This document shows positions 40,711 to 49,500 of a DNA stretch of 64,000 nt, in pieces. Position numbers and translations under genes: made by a program. The stretch's first letter is position 1, and the number at the start of each line of letters is the position of its first letter. This DNA is from an uncultured Phycicoccus sp. (lineage in GTDB: Bacteria; Actinomycetota; Actinomycetes; Actinomycetales; Dermatophilaceae): positions 94,454-158,453 of the forward strand of contig NZ_CANLZR010000010.1 in the NCBI RefSeq assembly GCF_947495705.1, read 5' to 3'. The notes under the pieces were generated by a model, which did no database searches, was not told where the DNA came from, and saw only the letters and a list, made by a program, of their open reading frames with translations.

Positions 40711-41579
40711 TGCGGCGTCTCGTCCAGCGGATCACGGGAGCCGCCGCAGCGGCGGGCCTGGCAGGTGCCGGGCTCGTCGCGGCGGCGGTCCCCGCCCAGG
40801 CCGCGGCGTGCTCCGGCACCTCGGGCGTCACCGTCGTCGTCGACTTCGGTGGGTCGACGCAGGTGCGCTGCGCACCGGGCGACCCGTCGTCCGGGCTCGA
40901 CGCGCTCGGCAAGGCGGGCTTCGCCATCACCTACGTCCAGACCCAGCCCGGCTTCGTGTGCCGCATCGACGGCTTCCCCGGCAGCGACCCGTGCCGCAAC
41001 ACCCCGCCGAGCAGCGCCTACTGGTCGTACTGGCATGCCGAGCGGGGCGGGTCGTGGACCTACAGCAGCGTCGGCGCGGGCAGCCGCAACCCGAAGCCGG
41101 GCACCGTCGAGGGCTGGTCGTTCGGCTCGGGCGGTCAGCCCGGCACCGCTCCCCCGGCCCCCACCGCGACCTCGACCCCGAAGACGACGACCTCCACGCC
41201 GAAGACCACGCCGAAGACCACGTCCAAGCCACGGACGACGACGGCGCCGAAGGCCACGACCGCGGCTCCGCGCACGACCTCCCCGGGCTCGACACCGCGG
41301 ACGAGCCCGACGGCAGCGGCCGGCTCGCCCGGGACCACGCCGAGCGGGTCGCCCTCGGCGGACCCGAGCGGGTCTGCCACGCCGACCCCGGACCCGTCGG
41401 CGACCGGACTGCCGTCCGGCACCCCGGACCCGTCCGACGGCCCGACGACGTCAGCACTGCAACCCGTCACCCGTGACGACTCCGGTGGCGGCGTCGGCAC
41501 CCTCGTCGCCGGCGGCGGGCTCGTCGCCCTCGTCGGGGCGGGGGCGGCCTGGGCCGCCTGGCGGCGACGAGCGGCCTGA
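40710..41579 (+). CDS. secreted DUF4430 (transcobalamin C-terminal-like) protein with C-terminal anchor
   Basis: A 289-residue exported protein: signal peptide to about residue 31 (AQAAA), then a ~105-residue DUF4430-like domain (GVTVVVDFGGSTQVRC, GFAITYVQTQPGFVCRIDGFP and YWSYWHAERGGSWTYSS), then a ~100-residue Pro/Thr/Ser linker and a C-terminal membrane span ending WRRRAA. DUF4430 corresponds to the small beta domain of transcobalamin. The YWSYW and Cys-containing strands are typical. No sortase motif is visible, so it is membrane-held. Its ATG overlaps the toroid gene stop (TGATG), so the pair is made together. Confidence 0.82.
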   Translation: MRRLVQRITGAAAAAGLAGAGLVAAAVPAQAAACSGTSGVTVVVDFGGSTQVRCAPGDPSSGLDALGKAGFAITYVQTQPGFVCRIDGFPGSDPCRNTPPSSAYWSYWHAERGGSWTYSSVGAGSRNPKPGTVEGWSFGSGGQPGTAPPAPTATSTPKTTTSTPKTTPKTTSKPRTTTAPKATTAAPRTTSPGSTPRTSPTAAAGSPGTTPSGSPSADPSGSATPTPDPSATGLPSGTPDPSDGPTTSALQPVTRDDSGGGVGTLVAGGGLVALVGAGAAWAAWRRRAA

Positions 41580-41591
41580 GATGGTGACACG

Positions 41592-42716
41592 GTGAGCCGC
41601 GCCGTCCCCCGCGCCGTCCATCCGGCGGCGTGGTGGGTGTGGGCGCTCGGGCTCGCCGTGGCCGTGAGCACGACGAGCAACCCGGTGCTGCTGCTGCTCG
41701 CCCTGGCCGTCGCCGCGTTCGTCGTCGCGTCCCGTCGGGGCTCCTCGCCGTGGGCGCGGGCGTTCCGGCTGTACCTGTACCTCGGGCTCGCGATCATCGT
41801 CCTGCGCGTCGTGCTGCACGTCCTCGTCGGTCTCAAGATCGGGACGATCCTGCTCGTGCGGCTGCCGGAGGCGACCCTGCCCGCCTGGGCGGCCGGCATC
41901 CAGCTCGGGGGCGACCTGTACCTCGAGGGGCTGCTCGCGGCGGCCGTGCTCGGGCTGCGGCTCGCCGTCATCATCGCCTGCGTCGGCGCCGCCAACGCCC
42001 TCGCCAACCCCAAGCGACTGCTGCGGACCCTGCCGAACGCGCTCCACGAGATCGGGGCGGCCGTCGTCGTCTCGGTCTCGGTCGCCCCGCAGCTCGCGGA
42101 GTCCGTCCAGCGGGTGCGGCGTGCCCGGCAGCTGCGGGGGGACGCCACACGGGGCCTGCGGGCGGTCCCGGCCGTCGCGCTCCCGGTGCTCGAGGACACC
42201 CTCGAGCACTCGCTGCTGCTCGCCTCCGCGATGGACTCCCGCGGGTACGGCCGCACCCCGCAGGTGCCGCCGGGGCACCGGCTCGGCACCGGGCTGCTGA
42301 CCCTCGGCGGTCTCCTCGCCTGCGCCGTCGGGCTGTACGGGGTGCTCGACGCCACGACCCCGGCGGTCATGGGCTCCCCGACCCTCGTGCTCGGGCTGGC
42401 GCTGGCCGGTGCCGGGCTGTGGCTCGGCGGCCGGCACGTCACCCGGTCGACGTACCGGCCGGACCCGTGGCGCACCGCCGAGTGGGTCACGGCCGGCAGC
42501 GGAGTGCTGGCCGCCGCGGCCTTCCTCGTCCTGGCCCGCACCGCCCCCGAGGCGCTGGCGATGCCGGCCTTCCCGCTCGGCGTGCCCGCGCTGCCGTTGC
42601 CGGCCGTCGCCGGGCTGCTCGTCGCCGGGCTGCCCGCGGTGCTCACCCCGGAGCCGCCGCGCCCGGTGTCCCGCCGGCCGGTCCGGGGCGCGCGGGAGGT
42701 GGTCGCCCATGGCTGA
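41592..42716 (+). CDS. ecfT: ECF transporter transmembrane component EcfT (CbiQ family)
   Basis: A 374-residue membrane protein with N-terminal and C-terminal helix bundles and a long cytoplasmic coupling region. The coupling motifs include VRRARQLRGD and SAMDSRGYGR, the Ala-Arg-Gly signatures that contact the two ATPases. The extra C-terminal 100 residues add several membrane segments beyond the usual EcfT. It energises uptake by the S component encoded two genes downstream. It starts 12 bases after the DUF4430 gene and overlaps the ATPase gene. Confidence 0.88.
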   Translation: MSRAVPRAVHPAAWWVWALGLAVAVSTTSNPVLLLLALAVAAFVVASRRGSSPWARAFRLYLYLGLAIIVLRVVLHVLVGLKIGTILLVRLPEATLPAWAAGIQLGGDLYLEGLLAAAVLGLRLAVIIACVGAANALANPKRLLRTLPNALHEIGAAVVVSVSVAPQLAESVQRVRRARQLRGDATRGLRAVPAVALPVLEDTLEHSLLLASAMDSRGYGRTPQVPPGHRLGTGLLTLGGLLACAVGLYGVLDATTPAVMGSPTLVLGLALAGAGLWLGGRHVTRSTYRPDPWRTAEWVTAGSGVLAAAAFLVLARTAPEALAMPAFPLGVPALPLPAVAGLLVAGLPAVLTPEPPRPVSRRPVRGAREVVAHG

Positions 42717-44367
42717 GCCGGCGATCGTCCTGGAGCACGTCAGCGTCGTCCCGCCCGAGGGGGCCGAGCCGGTCCTGCGCGACGTCGACCTCGTCGTCGA
42801 GGAGGGTGAGCTGGCGCTCGTCGTCGGGCGCACCGGCTCGGGCAAGTCGACGCTGCTCGGCGCGATGTGCGGGCGGGTCCCGCACTTCACCGGGGGCACG
42901 CTGCACGGGCGGGTGCTCGTCCACGGCCGCGACACCCGCACGCACCGCCCGCGCGACCTCGCCGACGTCGTCGGGGTCGTCGGCCAGGACCCCCTCGCGG
43001 GCTTCGTCACCGACACCGTCGAGGAGGAGCTCGCCTACGCGATGGAGCAGCTCGGGCTGCCGGCCGCGACGATGCGCAAGCGGGTCGAGGAGACCCTCGA
43101 CCTGCTCGGCATCCCGGAGCTGCGCGGGGTCCCCCTGCGTGAGCTGTCGGGGGGGCAGCAGCAGCGGGTCGCCATCGGGTCGGTGCTCACGGCCCACCCC
43201 AGCGTCATCCTCCTCGACGAGCCGACGTCGGCTCTGGACCCCACCGGGGCCGAGGAGGTCCTCGCGACGATCACCCGCCTCGTCCACGACCTGGGGGTCA
43301 CCGTCGTCGTCGCCGAGCACCGGGTCGAGCGGGTCCTGCACCACGCCGACCGCGTCGTGCACGTCGCCCCGGGCGGCACCGTCCACGCGGGGCTGCCGGC
43401 CGAGGTGATGCGGACGAGCGACATCGCCTCCCCGGTCGTCGAGCTCGGCCGCTGGGCCGGCTGGTCGCCGCTGCCGCTGTCGGTGCGTGACGCCCGCCGG
43501 GCCGCCGGTCCCCTGCGGGCGCACCTCCGCCCGGACGCGAACCGACCCGTGCCGCGTGCCACGGCCGCGGGCGCCGCGCCCGTGCTGCGCGCCCGCAGCG
43601 CGGTGGTCCGTCACCCGGGCGACGTCCTCGCGGTGGCCGGGGTCGACCTCGAGCTGCGGCCCGGCCAGGTGACGGCGCTCATGGGGCGCAACGGCTCGGG
43701 CAAGTCGTCCCTGCTGTGGGTCCTGCAGGGCAGCGGCCGGCTCGCCGCCGGGACGGTCGAGGTCACCGGGGCCGACGGGGCGCCGGTCGACCCCGCCGCC
43801 CTGGCTCCGGGCCCTCGACGGCGCCGGGTCGGGCTCGTGCCCCAGACCGCGACCGACCTGCTGTACCTCGACACCGTGGCCGGCGAGTGCGCCCAGGCCG
43901 ACAAGGAGAGCGGGGCGCCCGAGGGGACGTGCGCCCGGACCCTCGCGCGCCTGGCCCCCGGCATCCCCGGCCCGCGCCACCCCCGGGACCTGTCCGAGGG
44001 GCAGCGGCTCGCGCTCGTCCTCGCCGTGCAGCTGACCGCCGACCCCCCGGTGCTGCTCCTGGACGAGCCGACCCGCGGCCTCGACCCCTCCGCCAAGGCC
44101 ACGCTGGCGGCGACCCTGCGCGACCTCGCGGCCCGCGGGCGGTCGGTCGTCGTGTCGACGCACGACGTGGAGTTCGTCGCCGAGTGCGCCGACCGGGTCG
44201 TCGTCCTGGCGACCGGCGAGGTGGTGGCCGACGGCACGACGGCCGACGTCGTCGTCTCGTCCCCCGCGTTCGCTCCCCAGGTGGCCAAGGTGCTCGCCCC
44301 GGGGCCGTGGCTCACCGTGGCCGACGTGCGCGCCGCGGTCGCCGCGCTCGCGGAGGCCCCGCGATGA
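42709..44367 (+). CDS. ecfA: fused ECF transporter ATPase (EcfA1-EcfA2)
   Basis: A 552-residue protein with two complete ABC ATPase domains. Domain 1: Walker A GRTGSGKST (40-48), signature LSGGQQQR, Walker B VILLDEPTSALD. Domain 2: Walker A GRNGSGKSS (326-334), signature LSEGQRLA (Gly to Glu at the third position), Walker B VLLLDEPTRGLD. It powers the transporter with EcfT. The Glu in the second signature makes the two sites unequal. It overlaps ecfT by eight bases and the S-component gene by four. Confidence 0.92.
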   Translation: MAEPAIVLEHVSVVPPEGAEPVLRDVDLVVEEGELALVVGRTGSGKSTLLGAMCGRVPHFTGGTLHGRVLVHGRDTRTHRPRDLADVVGVVGQDPLAGFVTDTVEEELAYAMEQLGLPAATMRKRVEETLDLLGIPELRGVPLRELSGGQQQRVAIGSVLTAHPSVILLDEPTSALDPTGAEEVLATITRLVHDLGVTVVVAEHRVERVLHHADRVVHVAPGGTVHAGLPAEVMRTSDIASPVVELGRWAGWSPLPLSVRDARRAAGPLRAHLRPDANRPVPRATAAGAAPVLRARSAVVRHPGDVLAVAGVDLELRPGQVTALMGRNGSGKSSLLWVLQGSGRLAAGTVEVTGADGAPVDPAALAPGPRRRRVGLVPQTATDLLYLDTVAGECAQADKESGAPEGTCARTLARLAPGIPGPRHPRDLSEGQRLALVLAVQLTADPPVLLLDEPTRGLDPSAKATLAATLRDLAARGRSVVVSTHDVEFVAECADRVVVLATGEVVADGTTADVVVSSPAFAPQVAKVLAPGPWLTVADVRAAVAALAEAPR

Positions 44368-45260
44368 CCGCCACCGAGGACGCCGGGCGCCGGGTCGCCG
44401 CGATCCGGCTGCGGCCGCGGTCCACGGTCGCCGTCGCGCTCGTGAGCCTCGCGGGAGTTGTCGCGTTCGGCTGGCCGCTGCTCGTCAGCCCCGAGTCGGG
44501 CCTGGCCCACAGCACCGATGCGCCGCTCGTCTTCGCGCTGGTCCTGCCGCTGCTGCTGGCGGTCGTCCTCGCCGAGATCGCCGAGGGCGGCCTCGACGTC
44601 AAGGCCGTCGCGATGCTCGGCGTGCTCTCGGCGGTCGGGGCGGCGCTGCGCCCGCTGGGGGCCGGTACCGCCGGGCTCGAGACGGTGTTCTTCCTCCTCG
44701 TGCTGGGCGGGCGGGTGTTCGGCCCCGGCTTCGGGTTCGTCCAGGGCGCGGTGACCCTGTTCGCGTCGGCGCTCATCACCGGCGGCGTCGGGCCGTGGCT
44801 GCCCTTCCAGATGCTCGGTGCCGCCTGGGTCGGATGGGGCGCCGGGCTCCTGCCGCGGGCGCGGGGCCGGCGCGAGGTGGCGCTGCTCGCCGGCTACGGC
44901 GCGCTCGCCGGGCTCGCCTACGGGATGCTCCTCAACCTCTCGTTCTGGCCGTTCTCGACGGGCGGGGCGACCGGGCTGTCGTTCGTCGCCGGGGCGCCGC
45001 TGACCGAGAACCTGCACCGGTTCGTCGTCTTCAGCCTGGCGACGAGCCTCGGCTGGGACCTCGGCCGCGCCCTGACCAACGTCGTCCTCATCTCGGTCAC
45101 CGCCCGGCCGGTCCTCGGCGCGCTGCGGCGCGCGGCCCGCCGGGCGGCCTTCGACGCCCCGGTCCGCTTCGAGCACGCCGTCGGGGCCGAGACCGTGGCA
45201 GGGGATGCGGCGAGCCCCCGGGACCGGCTCCGGCCGCCCTTGGCACAATCGCCCCCATGA
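44364..45260 (+). CDS. ECF transporter S component, predicted cobalamin-specific (CbrT-like)
   Basis: A 298-residue membrane protein with six or more spans. The S-component hallmarks are ALRPLGAGTAGLETVFFLLVL, GRVFGPGFGFVQGAVTLFAS and GGVGPWLPFQMLGAAWVGWG, which resemble the predicted cobalamin S component CbrT and related energy-coupling substrate binders. It sits in the membrane and hands the vitamin to EcfT/EcfA. The B12 riboswitch on the operon is the main evidence for substrate. The C-terminal ~45 residues are an unusual charged cytoplasmic tail. Its ATG overlaps ecfA. Confidence 0.83.
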   Translation: MTATEDAGRRVAAIRLRPRSTVAVALVSLAGVVAFGWPLLVSPESGLAHSTDAPLVFALVLPLLLAVVLAEIAEGGLDVKAVAMLGVLSAVGAALRPLGAGTAGLETVFFLLVLGGRVFGPGFGFVQGAVTLFASALITGGVGPWLPFQMLGAAWVGWGAGLLPRARGRREVALLAGYGALAGLAYGMLLNLSFWPFSTGGATGLSFVAGAPLTENLHRFVVFSLATSLGWDLGRALTNVVLISVTARPVLGALRRAARRAAFDAPVRFEHAVGAETVAGDAASPRDRLRPPLAQSPP

Positions 45261-45796
45261 GCCCCATCGAGCTGGACCGCGACCCCGCCTGGCTGAGCCG
45301 TGAGGAGCTGGACTCGGCCCGCGAGAAGCTGCCCATCCTCTACGTCGACGCCGTGCCGGTGCGGGTCGACGAGCGCGGCGAGGTGCTGGCGCTCGGGGTG
45401 CTGCTCCGGCTCGACGGCGACGGCCGGGTGTGCCGCGAGCTCGTGTCGGGGCGGGTGCTGCACCACGAGCGGATCCGTGACGCCCTGCTGCGGCACATCG
45501 AGAAGGACCTGGGGCCGGTCGCCCTGCCGCGGGTCCCCGTCGCGCCGCAGCCCTTCACCGTGGCCGAGTACTTCCCGACCCCGGGCGTCACCCCGTTCCA
45601 CGACCCCCGGCAGCACGCCGTGTCGCTGGCCTTCGTCGTGCCGGTCGCCGGTGACTGCGCCCCCCAGAACGACGCCCTCGACCTCACCTGGCTCACCCCG
45701 GCCCAGGCACTCGACCCCGGAGTGCAGGCCGAGATGGAGCGCGGCCACGGCGTCCTGCTCCGGCAGGCCCTCGCCCACCTCGGCCACCCCGTCTGA
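45257..45796 (+). CDS. DUF4916 / NUDIX-like protein
   Basis: A 179-residue protein starting MSPIELDRDPAWLSREELDS, with the pattern LPILYVDAVPVRVDERGEV typical of actinobacterial DUF4916 proteins, a NUDIX-fold family. The classical GX5EX7REUXEEXGU box is not intact, so hydrolase activity is doubtful. ATG 45257 overlaps the transporter stop, but CACAAT (45244-45249) lies seven bases before it, so it may also have its own leaderless promoter independent of the riboswitch. Confidence 0.78.
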   Translation: MSPIELDRDPAWLSREELDSAREKLPILYVDAVPVRVDERGEVLALGVLLRLDGDGRVCRELVSGRVLHHERIRDALLRHIEKDLGPVALPRVPVAPQPFTVAEYFPTPGVTPFHDPRQHAVSLAFVVPVAGDCAPQNDALDLTWLTPAQALDPGVQAEMERGHGVLLRQALAHLGHPV

Positions 45797-45802
45797 CCCG
45801 GG

Positions 45803-46555
45803 TCAGCCGGTGAACTCGTCGCGGGTGCGGTGCATGTCGTGCTCGTCCTTGGCGTGGGCCTGTTCGAGGGTGGGGGCGAGCCCGCCGAGGCGCGCGGGCT
45901 GCCAGCGCAGGTCGTCGCCGGTGAGCTCGGGGTAGGCGGCCTGCTGCTCGTCGAGCAGGGCCTGCATCGCGGCCTTGACCCGGGCGGTCGCCGCCATCAC
46001 GTCCTCCCGGCGCTCGACGGTGATCGGCTCCCCCACCGAGATGAAGACCGGGATGCGCGCGAACCCGCGGTTCTTCGGCAGCTCCTTGGTCCACACCCGG
46101 TGCCCGCCCCAGATCGTCGTGGGCAGGATCGGCACGCCCGCGAGCTGGGCCATCTTGACGGTGCCCGGCTTGAAGTCCTTGAGCTCGAAGGAGCGCGACA
46201 TCGTCGCCTCGGGGAAGACCCCGACGATCTCCCCGGACTTCAGGGCGGCGATCGCGTCCTTGAAGGCCTGCCCGCCGCTGGCCCGGTCGACCGGGATGTG
46301 CTTCATGCCGCGCATGAGCGGCCCCGACAGCCGGTGCTGGAAGATCGACTTCTTCGCCATGAACCGCACGTAGCGGCGGTGCGGCCACGCCGGCAGCCCG
46401 GCGTACATGAAGTCGAAGTACGACGTGTGGTTGATGGCCATGATGGCCCCACCCTCGCGCGGGACGTGCTCCTGACCGGTGATGGTGAAGCGGGTGCCCT
46501 CGAGGAAGAACAGCGTCTTGACCGCGGCGATGACGGGCCGGTACACGAGCTCCAT
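45803..46555 (-). CDS. 1-acyl-sn-glycerol-3-phosphate acyltransferase (PlsC family)
   Basis: A 250-residue acyltransferase. Catalytic box NHTSYFD (HX4D) near residue 43, then KHIPVDR, FPEATMSRS and the C-terminal LPTTIWGGHRV. It makes phosphatidate or related lipids at the inner membrane. ATG 46555 is six bases after TAGGGT (complement of 46562-46567), a leaderless start that overlaps the stop codon of eccC, so it is read separately from, or after, eccC. An upstream GTG at 46561 is less likely. Confidence 0.9.
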   Translation of the reverse strand: MELVYRPVIAAVKTLFFLEGTRFTITGQEHVPREGGAIMAINHTSYFDFMYAGLPAWPHRRYVRFMAKKSIFQHRLSGPLMRGMKHIPVDRASGGQAFKDAIAALKSGEIVGVFPEATMSRSFELKDFKPGTVKMAQLAGVPILPTTIWGGHRVWTKELPKNRGFARIPVFISVGEPITVERREDVMAATARVKAAMQALLDEQQAAYPELTGDDLRWQPARLGGLAPTLEQAHAKDEHDMHRTRDEFTG

Positions 46556-46564
46556 GAGCACACC

Positions 46565-49500
46565 CTAGGCGAGGCGCGGGGGGTGCCACGCCGTCTGGAA
46601 GACCTGGTCCCCGAGCTCACGTGAGACGATGCGCGCCCGGCCGGGCGGCTGGACCGACGGCTTGACCCGCCCGATGAGCATCCCCTCGTCGGGGCTGCCG
46701 GACAGCAGGATGCCCGGCGCGCCGAGGTCCCGGATCGTCTGCATGACCGGCTCGAACATCCCGCGGGAGGCGCCCCCGACGCGACGGGTGAGGACGAGGT
46801 GCAGCCCGACGTCGCCGGCCTGTGCGAGCAGCGGCACGAGCGGCCGCAGCGGTGAGCCGGCGGAGGTGACGACGAGGTCGTAGTCGTCGACGAGGAAGAA
46901 CACCTCGGCGCCGGACCACCACGAGCGGGCCCGGAGCTGCTCGGGCGTCACGTCGGGGCCCGGGAGCCGGGTGCGGAGGAACGCGGCGATGCCCTCGACG
47001 GCCTCGACGGTCTGGTCCTCGGTGGTGAGGTACTCGCCGACGTGCTCGTCGGGCAGCTCACCGAGCAGCCCGCGCCGGTAGTCGACGACGAACAGCTTGG
47101 CCTCGTCGGGGGTGTGCAGGCGCGCCACCTCGTGGGCGACGGTGCGCAGGAACCCGGTCTTGCCGCTGTCGCCGTCACCGAGGAGGTAGACGTGCGGCTC
47201 CTCCGCGAGGTCGAGCCCCAGCGGCGCGAGGTTCGCCTCGTCGACCCCGAGCAGCAGGCGCCGGTCGTCGGTCCCGGCCTGCGCCCGCACCGCCTCGAGG
47301 GTGATCTGATCGGGCAGCAGGCGCAGCTTGGGGCCGCGCGGGCCGGTCCAGGCCGCGTTGACCTTCGCGACGAGGTCCTCGACGCCGTCGCCGAGGTCCT
47401 CGACCGCGCCGCTGCCGTCGATGCGCGGCACCGCGCCGAGCACGTGGTGCTTGGTCATCGACAGGCCCCGGCCGGGCCGGCCCTTGGGCACGTTCGCGGC
47501 GACCCGGCGGTCGACCTCGGAGTCGGTGGGGTCACCGAGGCGGAGCTCGACGCGGGTGCCGAGGACGTCGCGGACCTGGTTGCGGAAGTCCATCCAGCGC
47601 GAGGAGGTGATGACGACGTGGACGCCGAAGGTGAGCCCGCGCCCGGCGAGCTCCATGATCTGCTGCTCGAGCTCGTCGAACTCGGCCCGCACGGTGGGCC
47701 AGCCGTCGACGACGAGGAACACGTCGCCGTAGCCGTCGTCGACCCGGCCCGCGGCGCGCCACCGGCGGTAGGTCTCGATGGAGTCGACGCCGTGGGAGCG
47801 GAAGTACGTCTCACGCGCGTCGACGATGCCGCGGATCTCGGCGACGAGGCGCCGCACGACCTCCGGCTCGCTGCGGTTGGCGACGCCGGCGACGTGCGCG
47901 AGGCCCGCCAGCGGGGTGAACGTGCCGCCGCCGAAGTCCAGGACGTAGACCTGGCTCTCCAACGGCGTCGTCGTGAGCGCGATCGCCGCGACGACGGTGC
48001 GGGCGAAGGTGCTGCGGCCCGAGCGGGGGCCGCCGACGATGCCGACGTGCCCGGCCGCGCCGCCGAGCGTCAGCACCATGAGCTCGCGGCGCTGCTCGAG
48101 CGGCCGGTCGACGATGCCGACCGGCAGGACGTAGTCGCCGCGCTCGCGCCAGGCCCGGCTCACGAGCCCCAGCCCGGGGTCGGGCGCGAGGTCGCCGAGG
48201 AGCTGGTCCATTGAGCTCGGGACGTCGAGCGGCGGGAGCCAGACCTGGTGGGCCGGCCGGCCGTGGCCGCGCATCCGCGACACGGCGATGTCGAAGACGG
48301 CCCGCTCCTCGACGGGCTCGGGCGCGCTGACAGCGGCCGGGGTGTCGGCCGGGCGCCGGCCGGCGCTCACCGGGGCGAGCGTGTACGGCAGGATCTCGCC
48401 GCCGGTCGACGGGCCCGCGTCGCCGACCCCACCGCGACGTCGGCGGCCCTTCGGCGGACCGGACACGTACGCGGCCTTGAACTTCGTCAGCGTCGTCTGG
48501 TCCGGCTTGAGGTAGCCCAGCCCGGGCACCGGCGGCAGCTCGTAGGCGTCCGGCACGCCGATGACGGTGCGCGACTCCCCGGCCGAGAACGTCCGCAGGC
48601 CGATCCGGTACGACAGGTGCGACTCGAGCCCGCGCAGCCGGCCTTCCTCGAGGCGCTGGGACGACAGGAGCAGGTGCATCGACAGGGACCGGCCGAGGCG
48701 CCCGATGGCGACGAACAGGTCGGCGAACTCCGGCTTGGCGGACAACAGCTCGGAGAACTCGTCGGCGACGATGAGTAGCGCCGGCAGCGGCTCGAGGTCG
48801 GCGCCCCCGGCCCGGGCCCGCTCGTAGTCGGTGACGTTCGCGAAGTTGCCGGCCGCACGCAGCAGCTCCTGGCGGCGGGTCATCTCGCCCTGCAGCGCGT
48901 CCTGCATGCGCTCGACGAGGCTCAGCTCCTGGCCGAGGTTGGTGATGACGGCCGACACGTGCGGCATCTCGGCCATCCCCGCGAAGGTGGCACCGCCCTT
49001 GAAGTCGACGAGGACGAAGTTGAGCGCCTCGGACGAGTGGGTCATCGCCAGCGCGAGGACGAGGGTGCGGAGCAGCTCGGACTTGCCGGACCCGGTGGCG
49101 CCGATGACGAGGCCGTGCGGGCCCATGCCCTGCTGGGCGGACTCCTTGATGTCGAGCGCCACGGGCCGGCCCGCCTCGTCGACCCCGATCGGGACGCGGA
49201 GCCGGTCGCGCTGGAGCCGGGGACGCCAGGCCGTGGCGACGTCGAAGTCGCGCACGTCGCCGGTGCCGAGCAGGTCGACGAGCTCGGTGGACGCGGACAG
49301 CGCGTCGCGCGCCTCGGGCTCGTCGGCCGTGTAGCGGGGCGCGAGGCGCCGCGCCGCGGCCTCGGCGCGGGTGGTCGAGACCTGGTCGGCGACCCCGTGC
49401 GCCACCCCGCGCGCGAGGCTGATGATCTCGAGGGGCGCGCTGCCGGCCCGGGGCCCGCTGCGGGTCGCCGGACCCACGGCCAGGCGCAGGGTCGTGGGCG

